From NCBI GenBank assembly GCA_007695365.1, contig REDV01000089.1:1-62086 (forward strand): a stretch of DNA of 62,086 nt, given 5' to 3'. Below, in pieces: positions 24,212 through 33,396 of this stretch (the stretch's first letter is position 1; the number at the start of each line of letters is the position of its first letter). The translations under genes and the position numbers were made by a program. This DNA comes from Cryomorphaceae bacterium. Its GTDB lineage: Bacteria > Bacteroidota > Bacteroidia > Flavobacteriales_D > SKUL01. Below the pieces are notes generated by a model, which saw only the letters and a list, made by a program, of their open reading frames with translations, searched no databases and was not told the origin of the DNA.

Positions 24212-27187
24212 TTTGATTACTTTGATGACGGCCAGCGCATCGGGGCTTTCAACCCTGAGCAAGTAAGTTCCAGCGGGCATACCCTCAAGCGAAATTTCCT
24301 GAGAAACACCTTGTGTGCTTCCCCATGTGCGCACGGGCTGTCCGTTGCTGTTAAGGCAGGATATTTGAGTGTTCGGCTGCGTTTCACTCCAACGAAGCGT
24401 TATACGGTCGGTAGTAGGGTTTGGAAAAACACTGAGTTGCATGGCTTGCTTCTCATAAACCCTTGTAAAAATATCCGATACGTCAAACCCCATCCTGCAA
24501 CCCAATGCTGATTGATCCTGATTTGACGCGTGCAAAATGATTTTACCCTCGCCGGGGTGTCCGTTACCTTGTTGCGGCAGGTAAACGGTAAAGTCAAATG
24601 CTCCGAACATCACATCGGTTACTCCGTGCGCCAATGTGTCCAGATGAACCGAGTACTCAAAAGGGGGGAATCCGTCGTTGCCAAGGGTTATCTGCGGCAC
24701 GCGACTGTCGAGAACCAGGTAAGATAGCTGACCGTCGAAATGAGATGCCGGCAATCCGTCAATATCAACAATGCCGCCTTCCAGCCTGATGGTGGTGCCA
24801 CCTGTTAGCTCATCCAGTTCTGTTCCTGTATTTGGATCTGAAAGGCTGCTTACCTCAATGTAATAATCGGCATATTTGAGCCGCACCATCGGGTCGCCCA
24901 ACAGATTAATAGAACGGTGGCTCATGATACTCGAGCTGAGACTCGCATTTTTTGCGTTTCTAATTAAATCACCCAATCTCGGATATCCGTCTTCATATTG
25001 GGTAAAGAGGTTGTTGTTGAAATGGTTGTTAAAAGTGAAGTTGGAAGATGAGTAACCAAGCCGTGCATTGCTCACGCAGGCAATGGCTCCTCCATCAGGG
25101 TTGATCATCAGGCGTTCGCCGCCGGAAACAAACTGGGGCGCATCAAACTTACTGAAGTCACAATTAGCCATGAAGTGAAAAGGAAGCCGTGTGCCGTTTT
25201 GCAGCTGCTCAATAGTCGTATCCACAAGTACCTGTTCTGCTGCCCAGTTGCTATGACCGCTGTGGCCTGTATAGTTTACCATAAACTGCCCGGCATTCAG
25301 TTGCTTGCTGATTTCCTGGCTGGCTTCGGGGTAGCGATTACCGTTGGGGGTGCTTACCTGTTCATAGGCATCTATGTACACTTTGCTGAGGTGAAGCGCG
25401 CAGTTGAGGTTCTCCAGGTTTTCGGCAATGGCCTCCGCCTGCGTCATGTGTATGTTGTTGTCTTCGTCATCGGCCACGATCAATACCTTGTACTGCCAGT
25501 TGCCGTTATTTTCGGGTTGGCTGTATGCAATGATTTTATCCACCATGGCCTGGGCCTCTTCTACTGACTTGGCAGGTAATCTGCCTACGCCTGCATCGAG
25601 GGATTCCTGAAGCAAATTGGATTTTTGAGGTTGCAACAGCACAAAGTAATCATCAGAACAGTAGGTGGTAATGAGCGCAAAAGATGTCTCTGACTGGAAC
25701 GTGGGCACGAAACACGAATTCGGGTGAACATGGCCTTTGTAATCAAAAGAAGCGTCGCCAAGCAGACAGAGGTAGCGAGGTCTTTCTTCCGGCGATGGTG
25801 CATTGTTGTAAAAGTAGCGCAGATAGTCCTTGATGGCAGTAATGTCTTTTGCGCCTCCGGAAAACTCACGGTAAATTTCATCCGTGGTGGCTACATTGAC
25901 GCTCAGTTGATTGTGACTTTCGTGAAACGCAGCAAGTTGAAGGGCTTGTGCAAGAAAATCCGGATGGGTTACAATAAAGCCTTCGGCAAAAGGTTGTCCT
26001 TTGAGGTTTTGATTGGGCAGAATACCGAGGTAATGAGGGCTCAGCGTGTTGTTGAGGTTGAAGCAGACAAAGCGACGAGCTTCATCATTGATTCGTTGAA
26101 ATACCATATTACCGTTGTATGACAGGGCAGGGCTGAGCCGAACCGGGGCTGCAAAAGAGGAAATATCCCACACCATGGTTTCAGTATTGCCATTGGCAAC
26201 GCGGTATTCCAGCACTTCATCACTGGGCGCTGAAGGCGGGGAGCGAAACAGAAACTGTTCCTGGTTGTGTAAGACCAAATGACGTTCTACCTGAAGGGTG
26301 ATGAAGTTAATCCAGGCCGCGCTGGCGCTGCTAAAAGGATCGAGCGTAACGGATACAGGCGTGAGGGTTCCATTTACTTCAAAGGAAAAAATGTGGCGGG
26401 CAGCACGTACATAGTCATTGAGGTAGTTATTGGTAACATTCAGCACCTCAAAGCTGGATTGAGTGCCCGCCGCTTGCACTTCAAACGTGTTGGTGTTACC
26501 CATCCCCAACGCCCTGCTGATTACATTTACCTCGCACAGACCTTGAGAACCGGCAACGGCTCCCGGAATTTGGAATACAAAATCGTGCGTTAGGACATCG
26601 TAAAAATTTTCTCCGAACCATTTCTTTCCGGAACTGAATAGGTTCCGCAGGTAGGTTTTGTGCAGAAAAGGTTCAGGGCTTTGATTGATCACGTGTTCAG
26701 TGATGACCATTTGGCCGGGAGCCTGTGTGACCCGTAAACCGTATCCATGGTCAGTAGTCAGGAAGAAATGTACCTCATCGTCGTAAAGGTTTGTGCTGTG
26801 ACGGTATATACCATCAGCTCCGTGGTAAGTCCATGTGGTCTGATCAGATCCGTAAAAAAGTAAATAGTCCCCGGGTTCAAAATGACCATCGCCCCCATCT
26901 CCCACATATATCGCTACTTCCCTGAGGTCTGAAGGGCGCGGAACCCAGTTTTGCTCGGGGAGCATTCCGGGGCCGTGGCTAAACAAGCGCAAATATTCTG
27001 AGGCTATCGGAGCGCTCAATACACCCAAACCTTCAAGGTCTTCGAAGGTTAACTTGTACACCCCGTCACTGGATGTTGTGAAGTGATGCCAGTTGCCCGA
27101 ACTCAGGAGCGATGACTGGCCGCATAATTTCAGCACTCCAAAGCAGAGAATGAAAGCAAGCAGCAGCGTTGAGTGTCTGTTTAGCAT
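24203..27187 (-). CDS. porU: PorU-like type IX secretion sortase (peptidase C25 family)
   Basis: PorU is the outer-membrane-surface sortase that removes the C-terminal sorting domain from T9SS cargo and attaches the cargo to the surface. Read from the ATG at 27187 the protein is 994 aa, with a signal peptide (LLLAFILCFGVLKLCGQ) and a gingipain-like C25 domain. The catalytic pair is placed at His642 (NYTGHSG) and Cys676 (MANCDFS), 34 residues apart as in gingipains. A sorting-type C-terminal domain (LSVFPNPTTDRITLRW … GTYLLRVESPDALAVIKVIKLP) closes it. porV, a frequent partner, is not adjacent. At least four cargo genes lie in this window. A perfect -7 box ends five bases before the start. Confidence 0.88.
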   Translation of the reverse strand: MLNRHSTLLLAFILCFGVLKLCGQSSLLSSGNWHHFTTSSDGVYKLTFEDLEGLGVLSAPIASEYLRLFSHGPGMLPEQNWVPRPSDLREVAIYVGDGGDGHFEPGDYLLFYGSDQTTWTYHGADGIYRHSTNLYDDEVHFFLTTDHGYGLRVTQAPGQMVITEHVINQSPEPFLHKTYLRNLFSSGKKWFGENFYDVLTHDFVFQIPGAVAGSQGLCEVNVISRALGMGNTNTFEVQAAGTQSSFEVLNVTNNYLNDYVRAARHIFSFEVNGTLTPVSVTLDPFSSASAAWINFITLQVERHLVLHNQEQFLFRSPPSAPSDEVLEYRVANGNTETMVWDISSFAAPVRLSPALSYNGNMVFQRINDEARRFVCFNLNNTLSPHYLGILPNQNLKGQPFAEGFIVTHPDFLAQALQLAAFHESHNQLSVNVATTDEIYREFSGGAKDITAIKDYLRYFYNNAPSPEERPRYLCLLGDASFDYKGHVHPNSCFVPTFQSETSFALITTYCSDDYFVLLQPQKSNLLQESLDAGVGRLPAKSVEEAQAMVDKIIAYSQPENNGNWQYKVLIVADDEDNNIHMTQAEAIAENLENLNCALHLSKVYIDAYEQVSTPNGNRYPEASQEISKQLNAGQFMVNYTGHSGHSNWAAEQVLVDTTIEQLQNGTRLPFHFMANCDFSKFDAPQFVSGGERLMINPDGGAIACVSNARLGYSSSNFTFNNHFNNNLFTQYEDGYPRLGDLIRNAKNASLSSSIMSHRSINLLGDPMVRLKYADYYIEVSSLSDPNTGTELDELTGGTTIRLEGGIVDIDGLPASHFDGQLSYLVLDSRVPQITLGNDGFPPFEYSVHLDTLAHGVTDVMFGAFDFTVYLPQQGNGHPGEGKIILHASNQDQSALGCRMGFDVSDIFTRVYEKQAMQLSVFPNPTTDRITLRWSETQPNTQISCLNSNGQPVRTWGSTQGVSQEISLEGMPAGTYLLRVESPDALAVIKVIKLP

Positions 27188-27192
27188 GTGAG

Positions 27193-27200
27193 CAAAATTA
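27193..27200 (-). promoter_or_regulatory. -7 box (TAATTTTG) of porU
   Basis: Perfect TAnnTTTG on the minus strand; five bases separate it from the ATG at 27187. It lies inside the longer in-frame extension to 27286, so it decides in favour of the start at 27187. Confidence 0.6.
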
Positions 27201-27382
27201 ACCAATTCGGAGGTTTGATTAAACCGGAGTGGAAGCGGTTTGTAGCCTAATTTTGCTGAAAATACAAGGCCTAAAAAGCAAGTCAAATACGGTTTTACTT
27301 TTAGAAAGAGGTAGATGGATAAAAAGGAGTTGTTGGATGAAAAGGCACCAGCGCCTCAACTGTTCTATTGGCAAACTTCAAT

Positions 27383-27390
27383 TAACTTTG
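27383..27390 (+). promoter_or_regulatory. -7 box (TAACTTTG) of the response regulator gene
   Basis: Perfect TAnnTTTG ending four bases before the ATG at 27395. A further perfect match on this strand (TAATTTTG, 27248-27255) lies farther upstream and could start a second, longer transcript. Confidence 0.6.
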
Positions 27391-27394
27391 AACC

Positions 27395-28090
27395 ATGAGC
27401 ACAGGTAAACGCATTCTGCTTGTTGAGGACGACCCGGTACTGCACGCCAATATTTGTGATGCTCTGAAGGCTGAATCGCTTGATGTTATATCGGTATATG
27501 ATGGCCAGATTGCGGAAAAAATGCTGCAAAGAGATTCGTTTCATTGTGTTATCTTGGACATTAACCTGCCCGGTAAAAATGGTCTTGAGCTTTGTCGCGA
27601 CCTTCGGCAACGCGATAAAAAAACATTGGTTTTAATGCTTACAGCCTTTGGCGAACTGGATGATAAAGTATCAGGTTATGAGGCAGGAGCAGATGACTAT
27701 TTAACCAAGCCATTTTACATGCGCGAACTTGTGCTCAAGTTGCAGGCGCTGCTTAAACGCAGTGACGAAGACAACCCTGCACGGAGTCAGGAGCAAATTG
27801 TTGTGGGCGATTTAACAATCACTCCTTCTACTGCTGAAGTTAGTAGGCAGGGCAAGGAAATTTCGCTTACCCCAAGAGAATATCAGATTTTATTGAAGCT
27901 CACGGAAAGACCGGGTGAGTTGGTGTCAAAAAAAGAGCTGATTCAAAAAATTTGGGGTCGCTCTATCGACATCAATACCAATACTGTGGAAGTGTATATT
28001 AATTTCCTGCGAAACAAAGTAGATAAGCCTTTTGGACGGTCCTCCATCAAGACCAAAGTTGGCTACGGCTATTATTTTGAGGTGCAATGA
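27395..28090 (+). CDS. OmpR/PhoB-family response regulator
   Basis: The 231-aa protein has an N-terminal receiver domain with the phosphoacceptor Asp55 (CVILDINLPGKNG), the acidic pair near residues 9-11 (LVEDDPVLH), the conserved Thr in LMLTAFGE and Lys in YLTKPFYMREL. It ends with a winged-helix DNA-binding domain (LTPREYQILLKLTERPGELVSKKELI … INFLRNKVDKPF). Its stop overlaps the kinase start by 4 bp (ATGA), so it is co-translated with its partner. The adjacent outer-membrane porin gene is a natural target; a candidate operator is described at 29510-29534. The signal sensed is unknown. Confidence 0.95.
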   Translation: MSTGKRILLVEDDPVLHANICDALKAESLDVISVYDGQIAEKMLQRDSFHCVILDINLPGKNGLELCRDLRQRDKKTLVLMLTAFGELDDKVSGYEAGADDYLTKPFYMRELVLKLQALLKRSDEDNPARSQEQIVVGDLTITPSTAEVSRQGKEISLTPREYQILLKLTERPGELVSKKELIQKIWGRSIDINTNTVEVYINFLRNKVDKPFGRSSIKTKVGYGYYFEVQ

Positions 28091-29457
28091 GCATTCAACG
28101 CAAGATTTTGCTCTACTTTTCGGTCACAGCCATTGGCCTTAGCGCCCTGTCGCTTTCATTTATCTACACCTTGTTTTACGAGTTTCGGGAAGAGGAATTT
28201 CAACAGCGTCAAAAAGCCCAGGTTACCAACACGGTGCAGTACCTAAGCACCGTTGAGCAGATGGAAAGTGATATCCTCAGAGCCATCGACAAGATCAGTA
28301 TTGAGCGCATATATGACGAAAAAACTCTTCTCTTCAACAGCCAGAGGGAACTCATCTATGAGAGTTTGGATGATACGTCCATCCCTTACTTTGCCGACAT
28401 TTTGACCGCACTTTCGGCAGAGACACCCTGGATAGAGCAAAAAGATGGCTTGTACGATGTGATCGGGATGTATCTGGTGGTAGGAGGAGAAAGCTACTAC
28501 GGTATCAGCAAAGCTTACGATGAGTTTGGCTACTCCAAGCTCAACTATTTGCGCACAGTGTTTATCATAAATTTGTTGATTATCAGTGTTTTTATTATTT
28601 CCGTGTCGTTTTATCTATCGAGGCTCCTGTCAAGACCTATTGTGGATGTGGCCGAAACTATTGATAACTACGATGTGGAGGTCGAAAGTGAGCCCATTCG
28701 AGTATCGAACAGCAACCGGGAAATAGATGTTCTGGTAAAGCGCTTCAACCAATTGATGGCTCGTATGCGCAAGGCTTTTTCGTTTCAAAAGCATGCTATT
28801 CATCACATCTCGCACGAATTGAAAACGCCCGTGGCCATTTTGGTTTCCAATTTCGAACGGATGGAAGCAGAGGCCGACGGTGATAGACTGAGAGAGATGC
28901 TGAAAAACCAAAAGCAGGATACGAAAGCTCTGAGTAACATTATTGACGCCTTGCTCGAGATATCCAAAGCAGAGTCTGGTGGAAAGGTAAGTATGCAGCA
29001 GTTGAGGGTGGATGAATTACTTTTTGATACCGCTGAAGATTTACAAGGGCTATACCCTGAATTTACCTTCACCATTGAATATGCGGGGGCTTCTGATAAT
29101 GAGTCGAAACTGACTGCAAAAGCCAATCCAACGTTGCTCAAATCGGCTTTTACCAACCTCATGTTGAACTGTATTCAGTACAGTGAAGAAACCCATGCAC
29201 GTATCAGCATTGAACCCAGCGAGGAAAGCATTGACATACGCTTTGTAAACAAGGGCCAAACGATTGGTGAAAAAGAGCAAGCATTTCTTTTTCAGCACTT
29301 TTTCAGAGGTGAAAACAGCAAAGGAAAAAGTGGGTTCGGTTTGGGATTGGTATTCATTCACAAGATTATGAAGCTGCACAATGGGGCCATCGAATACAAT
29401 ACCGACAAAAAATACAACCGTTTCACCCTGCGAATTCCAACCTTGCCTTCACTGTAA
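28087..29457 (+). CDS. Membrane sensor histidine kinase
   Basis: The 456-aa kinase has two membrane helices (about 10-30 and 158-180) enclosing a sensor domain of about 130 residues without a recognised fold, a HAMP-like linker, a dimerisation domain with phospho-His243 (HHISHELKTPVAIL), and a catalytic ATP-binding domain with N box LLKSAFTNLMLNCIQYS and G box KSGFGLGLVFIHKIM. The G1-type Asp motif is divergent (SIDIRFVNKGQTIG). It is coupled to the response regulator by a 4-bp overlap. A porin-like gene follows after 165 bp. Confidence 0.94.
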   Translation: MSIQRKILLYFSVTAIGLSALSLSFIYTLFYEFREEEFQQRQKAQVTNTVQYLSTVEQMESDILRAIDKISIERIYDEKTLLFNSQRELIYESLDDTSIPYFADILTALSAETPWIEQKDGLYDVIGMYLVVGGESYYGISKAYDEFGYSKLNYLRTVFIINLLIISVFIISVSFYLSRLLSRPIVDVAETIDNYDVEVESEPIRVSNSNREIDVLVKRFNQLMARMRKAFSFQKHAIHHISHELKTPVAILVSNFERMEAEADGDRLREMLKNQKQDTKALSNIIDALLEISKAESGGKVSMQQLRVDELLFDTAEDLQGLYPEFTFTIEYAGASDNESKLTAKANPTLLKSAFTNLMLNCIQYSEETHARISIEPSEESIDIRFVNKGQTIGEKEQAFLFQHFFRGENSKGKSGFGLGLVFIHKIMKLHNGAIEYNTDKKYNRFTLRIPTLPSL

Positions 29458-29509
29458 GCTCACCCCTCCTCAGCCTTTGTCATTCTGCATTTTGGTCTAA
29501 AGCCAAATT

Positions 29510-29534
29510 TTAACCGGGTTAAGAGTATTTTAAG
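29510..29534. promoter_or_regulatory. Candidate operator: TTAA half-site array before the porin gene
   Basis: Three TTAA half-sites (TTAAC 29510, TTAAG 29519, TTAAG 29530) are spaced 9 and 11 bp, and the first two form the inverted repeat TTAACC-G-GGTTAA. OmpR/PhoB-class regulators bind repeated half-sites about one helical turn apart. The array lies about 90-115 bp before the porin start and just after the two-component system. Downstream, GTTCTTTG at 29546-29553 keeps only the TTTG part of a -7 box, which would fit an activator-dependent promoter. This is inference from layout. Confidence 0.35.
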
Positions 29535-29622
29535 CCTATTGACGTGTTCTTTGCACTCCGCGCTTAAGAACGATGGTTTCATCATGAACCTCTTCGGCGC
29601 TTGATGTGGGCTGTGAAAAAAA

Positions 29623-31008
29623 GTGGTGAAAATGAGATTTTGCGCGTTGAATTGGTGTTGTGTTCGGTTAAAATTCTCTGCCTTAATATTCCTCTCCTTT
29701 TTTCTGAGCGCTGACTTGCTCAAGGCTCAGGAAAATGACAATGGTGCAGAGGGGGAGGAAGCAAAGAAGGAGAATAAGCAAGACAAACCTCTCATTGATA
29801 CCCTCACTTACGAAATGCGTGCAGGGCTTCCCATTGCTGCCTCCAAGATTTATTTCTCCGATCGCAAATTCACCTTTTCAGGATTTGGAGAAGTGAATTA
29901 CACCCATTACGATGGTCCAAAAGACCGTTCCAGTCAGGATATTGAGCTTTACAACACCAATCTTTACCGTTTTGTGAGCTATTTGGCCTACAAACCAAAG
30001 CCATGGCTGGTTCTTTACGGTGAGGTCTTTGCAGAATTTTATCAAGATCAGCGACTGGAAAACGACTTCGAATTATTTCTGGAGTTCTTCGCAGATTTCC
30101 TCATTCACGAGCGCTTTAATGTGCGCATAGGAACCCATCAGGTTCAAATTGGGTTTGTGAACAACAACGATGAGCCCATTCAATTCTATTCAGTAAATCG
30201 CCCTGAGGTGGAGCGTGTGATTATTCCTTCGCAGTGGATTGATTTGGGTGTTATGACCTATGGAGCAATATCCAAAGACCTGAGCTATTCGTTGTCGGTT
30301 TACCAGGGGCTGGATCCATCCGTGTACAATGGGGGAACCTGGATACGCAGAGGTCGAGGCGATGAATTTCGGGGTGCGTTCAATTCCGCATTACTCAACG
30401 GGCAATTGGAGTACAGTGGTTTGAAAAATACCACAATCAGCCTGTCGGGACTCTACACCCAGGCGCGCGACATGAAGGGGCAGGAAGATTTTTCTGCCGA
30501 TACATGGCTCGTTTCATCATACATTCGAAATTCCTGGAAGAACTGGACATTTCTGGCGCTTGGTTCTATTGGTGGCATGGGAAGCACCCCCGCCATTCAC
30601 GATTTTACAGGTTTTGCCAATAGTGAAAATGGTACGCTGTCCGGCCAGGTGCTCGGCAGTCGCGTGTACGGGTACTACGCAGAGGTTGGCTACGACATAC
30701 TGCCTCTTTTCAGAAAAGGAAAAGCTAAAACAGCCAAAGGAAATTGGCTCTATCGAAGCAACGAGTTAAAATTGCCGCTTTTTGTGCGTTACGAAAGGTT
30801 AAACACCCATGCAGACATAGATCCGGAACTGGCCGACCTCGAAAGATTCCAAACTAACCTGACAGCCATTACCGTAGGAGTTAATTTCAACCCGCGGAAG
30901 AACATAGTGTTCAAAACGAACTATCAATTTCGCATGAACACCATAGAACTTCCCACAGGTGAATTGGAGGGTAATCGGTTTGAAATAGGTCTCGGTTTTA
31001 TTTTCTGA
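29623..31008 (+). CDS. Outer-membrane beta-barrel porin-like protein
   Basis: The 461-aa protein has a signal peptide (FSALIFLSFFLSADLLKAQE), a short acidic Lys/Glu-rich linker, and then alternating beta strands ending in a terminal aromatic residue (GNRFEIGLGFIF), the usual outer-membrane barrel signature. It resembles porins of the phosphate-selective or general type in Bacteroidota, but I cannot fix a substrate. The start could be GTG 29623 or ATG 29632 (MRFCALNW); both leave the signal peptide intact. It sits 165 bp after a two-component system and is likely controlled by it. Confidence 0.8.
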   Translation: MVKMRFCALNWCCVRLKFSALIFLSFFLSADLLKAQENDNGAEGEEAKKENKQDKPLIDTLTYEMRAGLPIAASKIYFSDRKFTFSGFGEVNYTHYDGPKDRSSQDIELYNTNLYRFVSYLAYKPKPWLVLYGEVFAEFYQDQRLENDFELFLEFFADFLIHERFNVRIGTHQVQIGFVNNNDEPIQFYSVNRPEVERVIIPSQWIDLGVMTYGAISKDLSYSLSVYQGLDPSVYNGGTWIRRGRGDEFRGAFNSALLNGQLEYSGLKNTTISLSGLYTQARDMKGQEDFSADTWLVSSYIRNSWKNWTFLALGSIGGMGSTPAIHDFTGFANSENGTLSGQVLGSRVYGYYAEVGYDILPLFRKGKAKTAKGNWLYRSNELKLPLFVRYERLNTHADIDPELADLERFQTNLTAITVGVNFNPRKNIVFKTNYQFRMNTIELPTGELEGNRFEIGLGFIF

Positions 31009-31160
31009 ACTCGCTGATTGTTCATTGGGTTTTGGTGCCGGTACGACAGGGAAAAAGGAAAACATTCGGGAATTAACTGTTGGCCGAATAAGGATTCTCA
31101 ACCTGAATTGTACCCACCGAATTGCTGCGAATCATTCAATTTTCCATAAAAGCTCAGCCA

Positions 31161-32513
31161 TCAAAGCACCCCTTGCCATCGTTGCGAAAACTTGCGCTGA
31201 AGTTTCCAGAAGCGCGCCAGCAACAACACCGCCGAAATAGTCAGGCCTCCTGCAAGAGCATACCAGATCCCCATCACGCCTAACGATGAATGCTGCGAAA
31301 ACAAATAGGCCGCTGGCAAGGTGAGCACCCAATACGCAAGAAATGTGATGAGTGTAGGAATTTTTACATCCTGCAATCCGCGCAGTGCACCCAGCCCTAC
31401 CGCTTGAAGTCCGTCTGAAAGCTGAAACAATACCACAACCATTAACATTTGGGCTGCCAGGCCAAGTACCACGGGGTCGTCGGTGTAAAAACCTGCCAGC
31501 GCTTTGTTGAAGGTTAGAATGACGAGGCCGGCAAAGGCCATCCAGGCCGTTGTCATGGCGAATAAGGTGAGAGCGGCCCGTTTGAGGTTCATCGCATCTC
31601 TTCTACCCAGTTGATTGCCAATACGCACGGAAGCTGCTGCACCCAGCCCTGTAGCGGCCATGTAGCTCACACTGGCTATATTGATAGCAATGTGGTGTGC
31701 CGCAAGGGCAGAAGCGCTAATCATTCCGGCCAGTACTGCCGCTGCTGAAAAGGCGCCTACTTCAAAGATGTATTGCAGCCCTGAGGGAATGCCGAGGTCC
31801 AATATGCGGCGGGCAACCTTCATTCTGAGCCCAGCACCCCAGAGCTTCAGTTTGAATTTTGCAAAGCGCACATGACGAAAAACATACCACCACATGGCTG
31901 CCATCATCAGGATACGCGCAATCAGCGTAGCCCAACCTGCTCCATTGAGCCCAAGTTCGGGTAATCCCCAGTTTCCGTAAATCAGGAGGTAGTTGAGACC
32001 AATGTTCAATACGTTGCATCCGATACTAATGACCATGGCCGTGCGTGTGTCCGACAGGCCTTCGGCAAACTGCTTAAAGACGAGAAAAACAACCAGTGGT
32101 ATGACCGATGCGCTGATAATGGCCAGATAGGGCAGGGTAAGAGGCACTACGCCCTCGTCCTGACCCAAAAGATGAATGAAGGGGCCCAGCGTCATGGAAC
32201 CAAAAAACAGAAGCACTCCCAGTCCTAAGCCAATCCAGAAACCGTGCTGAAGCACAACAGCTTGCAAATGCCTTCCTCCGCGGCCTTCAGCATTGGCAAC
32301 CAGTGGGGTAATGCCCATCACTACTCCGATGCCAAACACCATAAACACCGAAAATAAGCTGTTGGCCAGCGCCGCAGCGGCCAGTGGCAGGGTGCCGAGC
32401 TGGCCTACCATCACACTGTCTGCAACGCTCACGGCGATGTGGCCAAGCTGTCCTATCATCACCGGAACAGCAATGTGCAGGTTGGTGCGCAGATGTTTTT
32501 TGATGCTGTCCAT
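31161..32513 (-). CDS. MATE family multidrug/Na+ efflux transporter
   Basis: The 450-aa protein contains about twelve hydrophobic helices arranged as two homologous halves, as in NorM-type antiporters. The first half has VPVMIGQLGHIAVSVADSVMVGQLGTLPLAAAALANS, quoted here only as the start VPVMIGQLGHIAVSVADS; the second half includes PSGLQYIFEVGAFSAAAVLA and GLGAAASVRIGNQLGRRDA. These transporters export cationic drugs or metabolites using Na+ or H+ gradients. A perfect -7 box (TACTTTTG) lies seven bases before the ATG. It is convergent with the porin gene (152 bp apart) and 44 bp downstream of the nuclease gene stop. Confidence 0.93.
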   Translation of the reverse strand: MDSIKKHLRTNLHIAVPVMIGQLGHIAVSVADSVMVGQLGTLPLAAAALANSLFSVFMVFGIGVVMGITPLVANAEGRGGRHLQAVVLQHGFWIGLGLGVLLFFGSMTLGPFIHLLGQDEGVVPLTLPYLAIISASVIPLVVFLVFKQFAEGLSDTRTAMVISIGCNVLNIGLNYLLIYGNWGLPELGLNGAGWATLIARILMMAAMWWYVFRHVRFAKFKLKLWGAGLRMKVARRILDLGIPSGLQYIFEVGAFSAAAVLAGMISASALAAHHIAINIASVSYMAATGLGAAASVRIGNQLGRRDAMNLKRAALTLFAMTTAWMAFAGLVILTFNKALAGFYTDDPVVLGLAAQMLMVVVLFQLSDGLQAVGLGALRGLQDVKIPTLITFLAYWVLTLPAAYLFSQHSSLGVMGIWYALAGGLTISAVLLLARFWKLQRKFSQRWQGVL

Positions 32514-32520
32514 GGGGCGG

Positions 32521-32528
32521 CAAAAGTA
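32521..32528 (-). promoter_or_regulatory. -7 box (TACTTTTG) of the MATE transporter gene
   Basis: Perfect TAnnTTTG on the minus strand, seven bases before the ATG at 32513, so the predicted leader is only a few nucleotides. Confidence 0.55.
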
Positions 32529-32557
32529 AAGCTATTGCACGGCCTGTGGAGAAGGAT

Positions 32558-33328
32558 TTATTCCCAAAGCTTAGGATGGTTTTCAACCGCTTCGATGCGC
32601 TGCTGGGTGGTGTCGGCGAGGTGGCTGAAAAAAGACAATCCGCTGTTGGTTTCCAACTGTCGCACAGACATGGCGAAACTTGCCAATGGCTCCGGTGAGT
32701 TTTCATTCGGAATCACAAAAGCAAGCGCATAAAAGTCATTTTGGGTGTAAAATAGCAGCGCCTTGTAGTACGATTTTGGCACACATACCTCTCCCGAACC
32801 AATGGTTGAGAAGCTCTCATGGTTTTGAAGAATCGGACCGGTGTACACCAGAATCGAGTCGTGGCTGTGCGTCCATTTTCTTACTTGTTCTTCCAGGCGT
32901 TTCCAAACACCGCGGTTGCATCCTGCTGTTTGCGGAGAGATATTCGAGAGCCAGAACGACTCGTCCATGCACTCCTGGCTGTGGGTCATATCACCCGCCG
33001 GAGCCAGATGTCCACGGTCATAACCACTTTGCTTGTAGTCAGTTAGTTGGGCAGATTTGCCTTCCGCGATGCGCGGGTCAGGCCGAAAATTGTCCTTTCG
33101 TCTAATCAGGCCCTCGGTCATTTCGCGCCGCAAGGTGTAACGCACCCAATGGGGCTGTTTACAAGGAATATGGTAACCAATTTCAAGGCAATCTGAACTG
33201 AGCAGCAGATGAATGTTATCCTCCGGAGCAACAACCGCCGATTCTGCAATACGCGTCGCTTGTCGACATGCCGACAATAAAATCAACATCAACGCCCAAA
33301 TAGCTATGAACCGGAGTATCCTTCTCAC
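32558..33328 (-). CDS. Secreted DNA/RNA non-specific endonuclease (NucA type), lipoprotein
   Basis: The product carries the Serratia-type nuclease signature DRGHLAPAGDM with catalytic His107, followed by FWLSNISPQTAGCNRGVWKRLE, where the Asn of NRG is the expected metal ligand. The N-terminus is a lipoprotein signal peptide (IAIWALMLILLSAC). I prefer the GTG at 33328 (256 aa) because a near-consensus -7 box (TACATTTA, 33333-33340) ends four bases before it; a TTG at 33343 is possible in frame. The enzyme is expected on the periplasmic or outer face, degrading nucleic acids for nutrient or phosphate gain. No immunity-like gene is adjacent, so a toxin role is not supported. Confidence 0.9.
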   Translation of the reverse strand: MRRILRFIAIWALMLILLSACRQATRIAESAVVAPEDNIHLLLSSDCLEIGYHIPCKQPHWVRYTLRREMTEGLIRRKDNFRPDPRIAEGKSAQLTDYKQSGYDRGHLAPAGDMTHSQECMDESFWLSNISPQTAGCNRGVWKRLEEQVRKWTHSHDSILVYTGPILQNHESFSTIGSGEVCVPKSYYKALLFYTQNDFYALAFVIPNENSPEPLASFAMSVRQLETNSGLSFFSHLADTTQQRIEAVENHPKLWE

Positions 33329-33396
33329 GCGATAAATGTACAATGCAGTTTTCCATCGACGATAAATTTTCGTTTTTTGGTGCGCAATTCAAAACG

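Noticed and set aside
32558-33328. Secreted nuclease as a toxin with immunity partner
   Set aside because: The neighbours are a MATE exporter and a phosphatase, with no small immunity-like gene and no toxin delivery domain.
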